Positions 1 to 9,367 of a DNA stretch of 64,000 bases are shown here, in pieces. This DNA comes from Acidobacteriota bacterium (GTDB lineage Bacteria > Acidobacteriota > Blastocatellia > Pyrinomonadales > Pyrinomonadaceae). Numbering within the stretch: position 1 is the stretch's first letter; each line of letters opens with the position of its first letter. Below the pieces are notes generated by a model. It was given only the letters and a program-made list of their open reading frames with translations, was not told where the DNA came from and made no database searches. The stretch covers positions 1 through 64,000 of the forward strand of contig QHXM01000072.1 of assembly GCA_003222945.1 (NCBI GenBank). The letters are read 5' to 3'. A program made the translations under genes and the position numbers.

Positions 1-195
1 ACGGCTTTCAATGGACAGGCAGGCGTCAGAGCAGGCGGCGCTGGCTCAACTCTGGTTATATCGAACACCAGCATCATGAACAACCAGCTTGGACCGGCCA
101 GCGGTGGCGGCTCTTTTGTGTCGCATGGCAACAATCAGATCAGCGGCAATTTGACTGCTGGAACTGCGCCTAATCCCAACATCGGTCAACAGTAG
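1..195 (+). CDS. Partial secreted beta-helix-type protein (C-terminal end)
   Basis: The first 64 codons are open from base 1 and end at TAG 193-195; the start lies outside the window. The peptide is rich in Gly, Asn, Ser and Thr with alternating small and hydrophobic residues (TLVISNTSIMNN, NNQISGNLTAG), the pattern of the last rungs of a right-handed parallel beta-helix protein or similar repetitive secreted protein. No catalytic residue is visible. The following genes are also secreted, which fits a surface or extracellular role. The family assignment rests on composition only. Confidence 0.5.
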   Translation, partial: TAFNGQAGVRAGGAGSTLVISNTSIMNNQLGPASGGGSFVSHGNNQISGNLTAGTAPNPNIGQQ

Positions 196-221
196 GCTCA
201 AGGTTCACCCAGTCTCCTTTA

Positions 222-254
222 GCATGTCCGCCTCGCATTGGGAGGCGGACATGC
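222..254. terminator. Perfect 13-bp hairpin after the beta-helix gene
   Basis: Positions 222-234 and 242-254 are perfect inverted repeats around a 7-nt loop, 26 bases after the stop of the first gene. No run of T follows on either strand, so it is not a classic intrinsic terminator. It may end the upstream transcript or protect its 3' end. Nothing else is seen in the gap up to the next ribosome-binding site. Confidence 0.45.
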
Positions 255-430
255 AGGAGGGCAGTCAGCAAAAGCCTTGAGCCGAGTGGCTGAATCTTTT
301 TAGCCTTGGCCGACGAGAGGCTGTCCAAGTTCCCTTTGAACTTCAGTTAACCTTCGTATCGTTACCGTTGAGCCATGATTTCTTTTACAGAATTGAATTG
401 TTTTGTAGGCGTGTTAAAGGAGGCCTATCC

Positions 431-3400
431 ATGTTCAGATCCGACTTGTCGAAATCTATTTACCGGTCAATGCTAGGGACGCGCTTAAGTTTGAGAGTCG
501 CCCGCTTTCTTGTCTTCTCTATTTTCATTACTCTTGCTGCGGCGCTTCTATTTACGGCTTCCTCTGCTGCGACTTCCAACCACTCGGCTTCGACTTCCCC
601 CAACTTTGCTAGCGATATAATGGGCTTCTCCACTTCAGCATTTGATGTTGATAGCTGGAAGAAAGCTTTGAGAGGGGATTCGTCGAGGTCTAAATCAGAC
701 CTATTCGCATTTATGCCGTTGCCGCAGTCCGGCTCAGAGCAAGTTACGACTTATGATGCGACATGTACCACTCCAAAGAGTGCTTTCATATTGGGCGACA
801 TCGTTTGCGCTAAGGTAGAGGGAGGGCCTAGCTTCCAGCGCCGCCTTGCCTTAATAGACTCTTACCCGCTGGTAAGAGACTCTCAACCGATTACATCAGA
901 CCCACAAAATATCTTGTTTACACTGCCCGCGCTGCCGGTCTCCACCATTAATGGGCAGACCTATGATAACCGGGGCGTTTGGCGTGTGAATATCGTTCCC
1001 TCGTCACGATTCTCCGTGAGGGCCACCGCATCATTCACAGTTAGTAATCCAGTTTTGCCAGAGGCAAATCTTGCGATTTTCAACTCCAGCAGCGCAGGCG
1101 ATTCGATAACGGCTGGCTCGAACATCTTCTATAATGTGGTCGTGCAAAATCCAGGCCCGGACGTAGCGCAGAATGTTCAGGTAACAAGCAGTATTCCAGC
1201 CAACACCACCTTCTTATCCGGCGCACAGGATTCACCCGGAGCGCAGAATACTTTTACTTGCACATTTCCTAACGCGAACGACTCAACGGGTAGCACGACG
1301 TGCACGATAGCGTCGTTACCCGCCGGACAGACCGCTACATTCATGCTTGTTTATAACGTGAATTCCGGCGCTGGCGCTGGCACGGTCATCTCAAGCACAG
1401 CGTCCGTTTCAAGCGACACGCCGGATAGCGACAACGCAGATAATTCTTCCACGTCCAACACATCAATAGTCGCTGGCGCGCCAACCAATACCTGCACGCT
1501 GGATTGCCCGACGAACATTACTGTGGCCGCCGACACGACTGAGAACAGTCAGCGAGGCGCACATGTAACGTTCCCCAATCCGTCAACAGTAGGCGATTGT
1601 GGTAATCCGCCTGTGTTGACTGCAACGCCTTCATCAGGCTCCTTCTTCCCGGTGGGCAGAACTACAGTCAACTTTACTTCTGCGACGGGCGACGGTGCTT
1701 GTAGCTTCGACGTTACCGTTATTGATACCGGCACCAATCCGCCGACAATTTCCTGTCCGCCAGACAAGACAGCTAATGCTGACAGTAACTGCTCGGCAAC
1801 CGTGGTGTTGGGTACTCCGACCACGACGGGTGACAACGTAACAGTCGTTGGCAGCCGCAGCGATGGCCTGCCAATGTATGACTGTGACGCGAACGGTGAA
1901 AACTGTGTACGGAAGTCTCAGGACCTGCCGTTCTCGGCCGGTCAAACGACTATCACCTGGACGGCGACATCGCACGATACTCCAGGTCCTTGGGCTGACG
2001 AGTCACTTCATACCACTGGCACTGCTTCGTGCACACAGATCGTGACGGTAAATGATGTCACGCCGCCGAACATAGCTGCGACAGATCAAACAGTTTCGGC
2101 GGATGCAAATTGCCAGGCGACCGTGCCAGACTACTCCAGCACTGTCACTGACAATTGCGCGTGTGATAGTTCTGACAGTGCGGAGGCTTGCGCCGGACAC
2201 CCGCATGTTACCGTTACTCAAAGTCCAGCTCCGGGCACTATTGTCGGGCGCGGACCGCACACGATTCACATCACTGCGAACGACGGCTCCAGCAACAATA
2301 ACGGTGCCGGCAATACATCAGAGAAGGACATCACTTTGACGGTCAACGACACAACCGCGCCGTCAATCAGTTGTCCGAGTGACATCTCGGTCACCAGCCC
2401 GACGGGCGCTTGTTCAGTGACCGTGAATCTGGGTGTTCCAACTGCTACGGATAATTGTGACGGTAACGTAACGCCCGTTCCAAGCCGCAGCGACTCGAAG
2501 CCCATAACCGATCCATTCCCTGTGGGCACAACCACGGTCACTTGGACGGCCACTGACTCATCAGGCAATCACTCGTCGTGCGACCAAAAAGTAGTTGTGG
2601 CAGACAACGAGCCGCCAGTAATCAGTTGTCCGGGCAATGTTGATACAACCACTGATACGGGCGCCTGTTCTGCTTCGCACGTTAATCACGGAACGGCCAC
2701 GGCTACGGACAATTGCAGTGGCGCCACGGTAAGCGGCACGAGAAGTGACGGACACGGCCTGGATGATCCTTATCCGAAAGGCACAACCACGATCACTTGG
2801 ACTGCCACTGATGCTTCTGGTAATCACTCATCGTGCGATCAGACGGTCACGGTGAAGGACAAAGAGGCACCTGTAATCTCTTGCCCGGCGAACATCGTTC
2901 ACGGGACTGATCCGGGCATGTGTTCGGCAAATCTTAATCCGGGAACGGCGACCGCGACGGACAACTGCGATAATCCAACTATCAGCAGTGCCAGAAGCGA
3001 TGGTCAGGCTTTGAATGCGCCTTATCCGAAAGGCACAACGACCATCACATGGACTGCCACTGATAGTTCGGGCAATCTCTCATCGTGTGCGCAGACGGTC
3101 ACGGTGAACGACACCGAGGCGCCGACATTGACGCTCAATGGCAACACGCCCTCGATGTGGCCGCCGAATCACAGTTATCACACGTTCCACGTTACGGACT
3201 TCGTGACGGGTGCGAGCGACAACTGTGACACACTCAGCGTAAGCGATGTCGTCATCGCAAAGGTGACGAGCGATGAGGCAGAGAACGCCAACGGCAGCGG
3301 CAACACGTTGAACGACATCGTGATCGCCGGCGATTGTAAGTCCGTCCAGTTGCGCGCCGAGCGCGAGCAAAGCGGTAATGGTCGCGTCTATACAATCACG

Positions 3401-3526
3401 TTTAGAGTTCGTGACTCGGCTGGCAACGAAACGACCCGCACGGCCAAGGTTACCGTGCCCGTTAATTCGGGCGGAACAGCCGTGGATAGCGGGCCGCATT
3501 ACACGGTTACGAGTAGTTGCCCGTGA
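431..3526 (+). CDS. Large secreted DUF11 / HYR-repeat protein
   Basis: Predicted 1031-residue exported protein. ATG 431 is chosen over an in-frame ATG at 368 because AAAGGAGG lies about 7 bases before it and a membrane-type signal (VARFLVFSIFITLAAALL) then falls near residues 20-45. Order of parts: signal; a unique region; a DUF11-like domain (about residues 205-330; YNVVVQNPGPD, GQTATFMLVYNV); then about six HYR-like immunoglobulin-fold repeats with the signature ISCP...TATDNC...FPVGTTTVTWTATDSSGN...C; and a C-terminal Cys-containing domain (MWPPNHSYHTF). HYR domains are extracellular adhesion-type modules. Paired cysteines in each repeat suggest disulfides outside the cytoplasm. The two repeats with TITWTATD are very alike at DNA level (2780-2830 and 3040-3090), indicating recent duplication. 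Role as adhesin or matrix protein is inference. Confidence 0.85.
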   Translation: MFRSDLSKSIYRSMLGTRLSLRVARFLVFSIFITLAAALLFTASSAATSNHSASTSPNFASDIMGFSTSAFDVDSWKKALRGDSSRSKSDLFAFMPLPQSGSEQVTTYDATCTTPKSAFILGDIVCAKVEGGPSFQRRLALIDSYPLVRDSQPITSDPQNILFTLPALPVSTINGQTYDNRGVWRVNIVPSSRFSVRATASFTVSNPVLPEANLAIFNSSSAGDSITAGSNIFYNVVVQNPGPDVAQNVQVTSSIPANTTFLSGAQDSPGAQNTFTCTFPNANDSTGSTTCTIASLPAGQTATFMLVYNVNSGAGAGTVISSTASVSSDTPDSDNADNSSTSNTSIVAGAPTNTCTLDCPTNITVAADTTENSQRGAHVTFPNPSTVGDCGNPPVLTATPSSGSFFPVGRTTVNFTSATGDGACSFDVTVIDTGTNPPTISCPPDKTANADSNCSATVVLGTPTTTGDNVTVVGSRSDGLPMYDCDANGENCVRKSQDLPFSAGQTTITWTATSHDTPGPWADESLHTTGTASCTQIVTVNDVTPPNIAATDQTVSADANCQATVPDYSSTVTDNCACDSSDSAEACAGHPHVTVTQSPAPGTIVGRGPHTIHITANDGSSNNNGAGNTSEKDITLTVNDTTAPSISCPSDISVTSPTGACSVTVNLGVPTATDNCDGNVTPVPSRSDSKPITDPFPVGTTTVTWTATDSSGNHSSCDQKVVVADNEPPVISCPGNVDTTTDTGACSASHVNHGTATATDNCSGATVSGTRSDGHGLDDPYPKGTTTITWTATDASGNHSSCDQTVTVKDKEAPVISCPANIVHGTDPGMCSANLNPGTATATDNCDNPTISSARSDGQALNAPYPKGTTTITWTATDSSGNLSSCAQTVTVNDTEAPTLTLNGNTPSMWPPNHSYHTFHVTDFVTGASDNCDTLSVSDVVIAKVTSDEAENANGSGNTLNDIVIAGDCKSVQLRAEREQSGNGRVYTITFRVRDSAGNETTRTAKVTVPVNSGGTAVDSGPHYTVTSSCP

Positions 3527-3608
3527 GTCTGCAAGTGTACGGCTCTAACATAAACTGGGCGGGCGTCTCTGGCGCTCGCCCACTCCAACCCTTCGAGAGG
3601 AGTAAAGG

Positions 3609-3986
3609 ATGAGAAACCCACATAACTTGCGCACCGTGCGCCGTCTTATTATCTTCTGCGCAGTCATCTGTGCTCTGGTGGCTTTGCCGATGCTTTCACG
3701 TGCGCAGTCAGCAACCTCGGTAAATATCGTAAATAATTCAGGCCGCTCAGTCATTCACGTCTATCTGTCGCACGTCAACGCTGATGATTGGAGCGGTAAC
3801 CAGCTGGGTGACGCGACCATTTCGCCCGGCCAGTCATTTAACCTCGGCAACGTTGCCTGCGACGCGCAGCAGGTCAAAGTCATCGCTGAGGACCAGAACG
3901 GATGTTTTCTTTCGACTGTAGTCAACTGCGGTGATAATGCCACTTGGACAATCACCAATGACACGGCAGCCGATTGCGGCGGCTAA
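3609..3986 (+). CDS. Small secreted beta-sandwich-like protein
   Basis: 125 residues with a clear signal peptide (LIIFCAVICALVALPMLSRAQ, cleavage near residue 33) and a short mature part that starts with a beta-rich segment (VNIVNNSGRSVIHVYLS). It has the pattern W.GNQLGD..I.PGQSFNLG...C and two further cysteines, which resembles a widespread small secreted family in which a Trp, a Leu-Gly and a Pro-Gly are conserved. AGGAGTAAAGG stands just before ATG 3609. It follows the HYR-repeat gene by 82 bases in the same direction and may be co-expressed. I do not know a function for the family. Confidence 0.75.
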   Translation: MRNPHNLRTVRRLIIFCAVICALVALPMLSRAQSATSVNIVNNSGRSVIHVYLSHVNADDWSGNQLGDATISPGQSFNLGNVACDAQQVKVIAEDQNGCFLSTVVNCGDNATWTITNDTAADCGG

Positions 3987-4029
3987 TGTAGAGAGCGGCG
4001 CTCTCGAAACATTCCGACGAATACACTAT

Positions 4030-4088
4030 TGCCCCTGTTGGTAGCTGCTCTCGTTTTGAGTAGCAATCAACAGGGGCACTTCTCATTT
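4030..4088 (+). terminator. Likely terminator after the small secreted gene
   Basis: An 11-bp perfect inverted repeat (4030-4040 with 4068-4078) encloses a loop that can fold further, and is followed by ACTTCTCATTT. It lies 43 bases after the stop at 3986 and separates the secreted-protein genes from the polysaccharide locus. The T-run is weak, so efficiency is uncertain. Confidence 0.55.
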
Positions 4089-4265
4089 AACGCTTAGGAC
4101 ACGCTATCCTCCTTCAGAGGGTTTACAATGCACTCTCATGCTGAGATTATGGCTCGTGCTCGTCCGAGCGAGCACAACTGACAGCAGAAGACTGTGTGGC
4201 GTCTGACAAAAGCTTTGAGAGACTTCGCGCAGGCCGCTCCAATTATGAGGAAGACCCACTAAGCC

Positions 4266-5351
4266 ATGAAGGTGATGACCATCCTGGGCACGCGCCCGGA
4301 GATAATTCGCTTGAGCCGTGTCGTTGAGAAGCTGGACCGCTTGTGCCAGCACGTCCTTGTACACACGGGGCAGAATTTCGATCCTAACCTGAATGACGTT
4401 TTCTTTCAGCAACTCAATGTACGACAGCCAGACTATTTCCTGGGCGTGCGCGGCGAGACGTTCGGCGAGCAGGTCGGACAGATCATTGTGGAAGCCGAGC
4501 GCGTCATGCTCAAGGAGAGGCCGGACCGCCTGCTCATTCTTGGAGACACGAACAGCGGGCTGACGGCGATAGTGGCAAAGCGTATGGGGATTCCCGTTTA
4601 TCACATGGAGGCAGGCAACCGCTGCTATGATGACCGCGTGCCGGAAGAAGTCAACCGGCGCGCAATCGATCACAGCAGCGATATTCTGATGCCTTATACG
4701 GAGCGCAGCCGAGCGAACCTCCTGCGCGAAGGCATAGAAAGCAGGCGCATCTTTGTAACAGGCAATCCCATCCTCGAAGTTCTGCGTTACCATGAATCGG
4801 AGATCATTAAATCGGATGTCTTAACGCGCTTGCAGATCAAGCCGCAGGGCTATTTTTTGGTGACGATGCACCGGGCCGAAAATGTTGACGTAGAGGAGCG
4901 CCTGCGCGCTTTAACCAGCGCTCTTGAGATGCTCGAAAAGGAGTATAGTCTTCCGGTCATTTGCAGCCTGCACCCTCGAACCCGTAGCAAGATGGAGCGC
5001 TTCGGCGTCACATCCTCAAAGATTCAGTTTCATGCTCCCTTCGGTCTCTTCGACTTCATACAGCTTGAGCGCAACACCTTCTGCGCGCTGAGCGATAGCG
5101 GAACTGTTCAGGAAGAGTGCTCTATCTTTCGTGTGGCTAATGTGACGATTCGTGATGTGACGGAAAGGCCGGAGACCGTTGAGTGCGGCAGCAACATGCT
5201 GAGCGGGGCAGAGCCTGAAATGATACTGCGCTCGGTCCGCACGGTTCTTAATCAAAAGGGAGAGTGGAAACCGCCCGCAGAATACATGGTCGAGAACGTG
5301 AGCAATGTGGTCGCCAAGATCGTGCTCGGCTATCGTCATGCTTCAATCTAG
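4266..5351 (+). CDS. UDP-N-acetyl-hexosamine 2-epimerase (WecB/FnlC-like)
   Basis: 361-residue non-hydrolysing sugar 2-epimerase. Visible motifs: GTRPEII (residues 8-14), HTGQNFD (33), LGDTNSG (about 92), HMEAGNRC...RVPEEVNRR (about 112-130), MHRAEN and HPRT in the C-terminal half, and a UDP-binding SDSGTVQEE segment. Members interconvert UDP-GlcNAc with UDP-ManNAc, or act as FnlC/WbjD on 6-deoxy-talosamine to give UDP-N-acetyl-L-fucosamine. The HMEAGNRC variant and FFQQL near residue 46 resemble the FnlC branch, but no fnlA or fnlB is in the window, so the substrate is open. Weak ribosome-binding site; ATG 4266 fits the family N-terminus. It opens the long polysaccharide gene run. Confidence 0.88.
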   Translation: MKVMTILGTRPEIIRLSRVVEKLDRLCQHVLVHTGQNFDPNLNDVFFQQLNVRQPDYFLGVRGETFGEQVGQIIVEAERVMLKERPDRLLILGDTNSGLTAIVAKRMGIPVYHMEAGNRCYDDRVPEEVNRRAIDHSSDILMPYTERSRANLLREGIESRRIFVTGNPILEVLRYHESEIIKSDVLTRLQIKPQGYFLVTMHRAENVDVEERLRALTSALEMLEKEYSLPVICSLHPRTRSKMERFGVTSSKIQFHAPFGLFDFIQLERNTFCALSDSGTVQEECSIFRVANVTIRDVTERPETVECGSNMLSGAEPEMILRSVRTVLNQKGEWKPPAEYMVENVSNVVAKIVLGYRHASI

Positions 5352-5404
5352 TCTGTCAGCCGGACGAGATGATTCTAATGAACCTGGGGTACTGTTGATT
5401 CGAG

Positions 5405-6625
5405 ATGAAGTTCGCTCTGATTTCGCAAGCCTTGCCGCCCGGAGGCTCTGGGCAGGCTATGGTCATCTATCGCCTGCTAAGCCCGCTTAGCCCGGACACC
5501 TACTGCCTGATCTCACAGCAAGATCACAATCCTCAAAAGGGTGGGCCGGACTATTTCGGTCGTCTTCCGGGAAAATATTTTCACCTGCCGCCGGAATATC
5601 CTATCGCTCCTGAGGCGGCGCGCTGGCGCAGGCGTGCGCGCATTCTGCAAGGCTTGCTCTTCGGACTCTTCCTGCGCGCTCGAAGGATTGCGAAGATCGT
5701 AAGAGACGAGAGGTGCGAAGCTATTGTTGCCTGCACGGGCGGCGACATGCTGAATCTTCCTGCCGGTTATCTAGCCAGTCGTAAACTGCGCGTTCCCTTC
5801 TACGCCTACATCTTTGACGACTACGCTAACCAGTTGCCCACCTTGCGAATGATTGCCAAGAGACTTGAGCCGCTCATGCTGAAAAGAGCCGCAGGCATCA
5901 TCACGCCTAACGAGTTCATGCGCGACACGCTCAGGAAACGTTACGGGGTCGAAGCGACTATCATACGCAATCCTTGTGACATCTCTCAGTATAAATGGTC
6001 GCCGGACGAGGAGGATGCGGCGAAGAATGGCGCGGGCGAAATTAAGATAGTTTATACGGGCGGCGTTTACGGCGCGCATTTCGATGCCTTCCGGCGATTG
6101 ATAGCCGCCATGCAGATGCTCGAGCGACCCAATCTGAAGTTGCACATCTATACGCTCGACCCCGTAGAGGAACTCCAGGCCGAAGGCATCTCAGGGCCAT
6201 CTGTGGTTTTCAACGAGTATCAGAAACTATCTTCCATCGCACGCGTGCAGCAGGAAGCTGATCTGCTCTTTCTGCCGCTCGCGTTCTCGTCGCCTTTTCC
6301 AGAGTTGATTAAAACCTCTGCTCCGGGCAAGACCGGAGAGTTGCTGGCTGCGCGCCGCCCCATCCTTGTTCACGCGCCGCCGGACTCTTTCATCAGTTGG
6401 TATTTTCGTTACCACGAGTGCGGTCTTGTAGTTGATGAAAGCGACACCTCAAAGTTGGCCGAAGCGATTGACCGCATACTGACCGACAAAGATTTAAGAA
6501 GAGTTTTGAGCGATCACGCATGGGAGCGCGCCTGCACTGACTTTAGCTCAACCCATGCTCAAGCCGAGTTTGCACACCTGCTGAATCTGGATATACTGAA
6601 TCGAAATCCTGCTATCAAAAGCTGA
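5405..6625 (+). CDS. Glycosyltransferase, GT4-like
   Basis: 406 residues with the two-domain GT-B layout: an N-terminal acceptor domain that begins MKFALISQALPPGGSGQ, and a C-terminal donor domain with YTGGVYG, FLPLAFSSPFPE...TSAPGKTGELLAARRPILVHA and GLVVDESDTSKLAEAI. The GELLA...P segment corresponds to the nucleotide-sugar site of family GT4. It would add one sugar to the lipid-linked repeat unit on the cytoplasmic face. The gene starts 53 bases after the epimerase and is 14 bases before a methyltransferase gene, consistent with one operon. Donor and acceptor cannot be told from sequence. Confidence 0.82.
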   Translation: MKFALISQALPPGGSGQAMVIYRLLSPLSPDTYCLISQQDHNPQKGGPDYFGRLPGKYFHLPPEYPIAPEAARWRRRARILQGLLFGLFLRARRIAKIVRDERCEAIVACTGGDMLNLPAGYLASRKLRVPFYAYIFDDYANQLPTLRMIAKRLEPLMLKRAAGIITPNEFMRDTLRKRYGVEATIIRNPCDISQYKWSPDEEDAAKNGAGEIKIVYTGGVYGAHFDAFRRLIAAMQMLERPNLKLHIYTLDPVEELQAEGISGPSVVFNEYQKLSSIARVQQEADLLFLPLAFSSPFPELIKTSAPGKTGELLAARRPILVHAPPDSFISWYFRYHECGLVVDESDTSKLAEAIDRILTDKDLRRVLSDHAWERACTDFSSTHAQAEFAHLLNLDILNRNPAIKS

Positions 6626-6639
6626 AAGGTCAACTATTC

Positions 6640-7404
6640 TTGGCTACTTTTCGAGAGCGAATGTTGGAGATTTTTGATTGGTACGCGCGGCGAATGCCCG
6701 CGCCGCTTCTGCTGCCCTTGAGCCTTCCGCTGGGGCGGCAGATGAAGACCGAGCAGTTCTTTCTATACGAGAACGCGCGCATGATAGAAACCGCCTTCGG
6801 GTTCATTCACAATAACGAGATTAAGGGCGATTACGTAGAGTTCGGCGTCTTCCGTGGCAGAACATTTGTAGAGGCTTGTAACGCAGCGCGTCGTTACGGG
6901 ACGAAAGAGATGCGCTTCTTCGCCTTCGACTCTTTTGCCGGACTGCCGGAAATCTCCGAAAAGGATGCCGGGGGCGCATTCAAGACAGGGCAGTTCAGTG
7001 CTGCACGCAACGTCTTCGAGCAGGCTTTAAGACGTAACCGCGTGGACAGATCACGCGTTCACGTCGTAGAGGGTTTTTATGACGAGACATTGAAGGCGGA
7101 GCGCCGCAAAGAGCTTGGAATAGAAAGAGTGGCAATCGCCTGGATTGATTGCGACCTGTATGCCTCGACTGTGCCGGTTCTAAATTTTCTTTCAGAGGTT
7201 CTGGTTGACGGAGCGTTGTTGATCTTCGACGACTGGTACTGCTTTAACGGCCACGCAGACCGAGGCGAACAGCGCGCCTGCGCCGAATGGCTCGCGGCCA
7301 ACCCGCAGATAAAACTTGTCGAGTACCAGAATTTTCACTGGGCCGGTCGCTCCTTTATAGTTAACCGGCTTGACAGCCTTGATAGCGAGCGCGCCGCCTC
7401 TTAA
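6640..7404 (+). CDS. TylF/MycF-like sugar O-methyltransferase
   Basis: 254 residues. It shows the SAM-binding segment GDYVEFGVFRGRTF (about 65-78), FAFDSFAGLPE (about 98-108), an acidic metal-binding part WIDCDLYASTVPVL (about 168-181) and FDDWYCFNG (about 194-202). This arrangement is typical of the TylF/MycF family, Mg-dependent methyltransferases that methylate sugar hydroxyls in antibiotics and surface glycans. TTG 6640 is used with AAAGG about 10 bases upstream; an ATG at 6661 is the alternative. Lying between two glycosyltransferase genes, it probably methylates a residue of the polysaccharide (inference). Confidence 0.82.
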   Translation: MATFRERMLEIFDWYARRMPAPLLLPLSLPLGRQMKTEQFFLYENARMIETAFGFIHNNEIKGDYVEFGVFRGRTFVEACNAARRYGTKEMRFFAFDSFAGLPEISEKDAGGAFKTGQFSAARNVFEQALRRNRVDRSRVHVVEGFYDETLKAERRKELGIERVAIAWIDCDLYASTVPVLNFLSEVLVDGALLIFDDWYCFNGHADRGEQRACAEWLAANPQIKLVEYQNFHWAGRSFIVNRLDSLDSERAAS

Positions 7405-7430
7405 AGCTTAAATCCTGGAGATTCTCTTTT

Positions 7431-8591
7431 TTGTCTTCGCTCAAATCCATGCACATTTGCCAGTTATCTTCGACGACCCTGGACTCTCACTACTTCGGTA
7501 GTCTTGGGCTGGGTTTCTCTGCGAGCGGCGCAACACAGGTCTGCGGCAGTCTGATGGAGAAGAATCCGCCGACGTGGTTAACGGAAGCTGAAAGGATAAG
7601 CTATTTCTGTCTGAACGCACGAGGCCGTCTGCATTACCCGCAAGCAGTCCTTCGACTCGCACGCCTTCTGCGCCGTGAGCGCATAGAGATTTTGCAGACG
7701 CACCTTTATGATGCCGGTGTTGTAGGCATCCTGGCCGCGCGCATGGCGCGCACGCCCGTTGTGGTCGTCGCACGTCATCACCTGGACGAGCCGCAACTAT
7801 TAGGGACGCGCTGGCACGTCAAGACAGATGGTTGGATGGCGCGCAGGGCAAGTTGTGTGGTCGTTCCTTCGGACGCCGTGCGTCGTCACATGATCGCGCG
7901 TGAGGGACTTTCGGGCGACAACATAGAGGTCATACACTACGGCTTCGACTTCGACGAATTCCTGGCGACTGAAGAGGACGGAAAGCGCGTTCGCCGCGAG
8001 TTCGGACTGGAAAACGCGTTCGTGCTCGGCAATGTCGGAAGATTCTTTAAGAACAAAGGTCACGCCTATTTGATAGAAGCGCTCAAAGAGTTGGCACTAG
8101 AGATTCCGAACATCAAGCTGCTACTGCTGGGCAGCGGCGACCGCGCTTCGATTGAAGAGATGGCGCGGCGTGAAGACGTCGAAGATAGAGTCGTCTTCGC
8201 AGGCTTTCGCAAAGATGTGTCGGCCTGTATGCGCGCATTTGACTTGCTGGTTCATCCGTCTTTGAGCGAAAGCTTCGGGCAGGTGCTTGTCGAAGCGATG
8301 GCTGTCGGGACTGTTGTTGTGGCGAGCCGAGTCGGGGGCGTGCCGGAGATTGTCTCAGACGGCGAGACGGGACGGCTTGTTCCGCCTATGGATTCGGGCG
8401 CGATTGTCAGCGCGGTGCTTGACCTTTATCGCAATGCGGACAGGCGCGAGCAGTTGGGCCTGGCCGGACAAAAGAGCGTGCGCGAGCGTTTCACGGATGC
8501 GCAGATGGTCAACGGCTATCTGGACTGTTACCGACGTTATTTAGAGAAATCTTTCAAGGGGCAGAAGAACTATGTCGCGGCCCAGACTTGA
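7431..8591 (+). CDS. Glycosyltransferase, GT4 family
   Basis: 386 residues, GT-B fold. N-terminal half contains LQTHLYDAGVVGILAARMA; the C-terminal half has GNVGRFFKNKGHAYLIEAL, LLLLGSGDR, VVFAGFRKDV, then LVHPSLSESFGQVLVEAMAVGTVVVASRVGGVPEIV, the E-x7-E signature of GT4 retaining enzymes. TTG 7431 is preceded by GGAG; the gene overlaps the next by 20 bases, so the two are probably translationally coupled. Predicted to transfer a hexose or related sugar in repeat-unit assembly; specificity unknown. Confidence 0.87.
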   Translation: MSSLKSMHICQLSSTTLDSHYFGSLGLGFSASGATQVCGSLMEKNPPTWLTEAERISYFCLNARGRLHYPQAVLRLARLLRRERIEILQTHLYDAGVVGILAARMARTPVVVVARHHLDEPQLLGTRWHVKTDGWMARRASCVVVPSDAVRRHMIAREGLSGDNIEVIHYGFDFDEFLATEEDGKRVRREFGLENAFVLGNVGRFFKNKGHAYLIEALKELALEIPNIKLLLLGSGDRASIEEMARREDVEDRVVFAGFRKDVSACMRAFDLLVHPSLSESFGQVLVEAMAVGTVVVASRVGGVPEIVSDGETGRLVPPMDSGAIVSAVLDLYRNADRREQLGLAGQKSVRERFTDAQMVNGYLDCYRRYLEKSFKGQKNYVAAQT

Positions 8592-9360
8592 GCCATCCTT
8601 AGAAAGCCCGCCCGGCTCGCCCTGGTACGTCGTACACATGGCGCGTTATCTCTTCGCGCAACAGCGCGTCGAGAGCGGCCTAACGCTGGACATCGCTTGC
8701 GGGACTGGCTACGGGCTTCCAGTCTTGCAGGCGCGTGCGCGTAAAGTTATCGGCGTCGAACTGGACCCGCGTGCTGCGCGCGAGGCGCTCAGGTATGTTG
8801 AAGGAAGTCCGGCTGCGGTGATTATGGCCGACGGCTGCGTTCTGCCCTTTGCAGACGAGACATTCGATTGCATCACATCGTTCGAGACGATAGAGCATCT
8901 GGAAGAGCGTCGCAGTTTCGTAGCCGAGTTGCGGCGTGTCCTCAAGCGCGAAGGCATCTGCATTCTCTCTACGCCGAACGCTTATCACACGAAGCCCGTC
9001 AATGGAAAGCCCAGACATCCCGACCATGTTCATGAATACACGCCGGAAGAGCTAGAGGCGGAATTGCGTGATTACTTCAAGGAAGTAGAACTGCTCGGTC
9101 AGTCTTTGGATGAGCGTTACAGGATTCCGCCTTTCTGGGACGAGCAGGAGGAGTTGAAGACAAAATCTGCGAGCCTGCGAATGCAGGTCGGTCTCTGGCG
9201 AGTTTTGAACAAAGTGCCATGGCGTGCGCGCGAGCGCTTGAGCCGCGCATTTCTGGGGCACTCCTTGATTCCAGCGGAGAACGATTACCGGTTCACTCAA
9301 GCGACTATCAAGACTGCTCCTGTTACAGTGGCAATCTGCCGAGGACGTTTACACGAATAA
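8572..9360 (+). CDS. Class I SAM-dependent methyltransferase
   Basis: 262 residues with motif I LDIACGTGYGLPVL (about 38-51), the acidic loop VIGVELDPRA, motif ADGCVLPFADETFDCITSFETIEHLEE and LKREGICILSTPN. This is a Methyltransf_11-type fold. AAGGGG precedes ATG 8572, which lies inside the end of the upstream glycosyltransferase gene. Only 7 bases separate it from the next glycosyltransferase. A role in methylating the glycan or its lipid carrier follows from position only. Confidence 0.83.
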   Translation: MSRPRLEPSLESPPGSPWYVVHMARYLFAQQRVESGLTLDIACGTGYGLPVLQARARKVIGVELDPRAAREALRYVEGSPAAVIMADGCVLPFADETFDCITSFETIEHLEERRSFVAELRRVLKREGICILSTPNAYHTKPVNGKPRHPDHVHEYTPEELEAELRDYFKEVELLGQSLDERYRIPPFWDEQEELKTKSASLRMQVGLWRVLNKVPWRARERLSRAFLGHSLIPAENDYRFTQATIKTAPVTVAICRGRLHE

Positions 9361-9367
9361 GAAACTC

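Noticed and set aside
4104-4793. 229-residue open frame on the - strand over the 2-epimerase gene
   Set aside because: It is the antisense of a well-conserved enzyme, has no family pattern and no ribosome-binding site.
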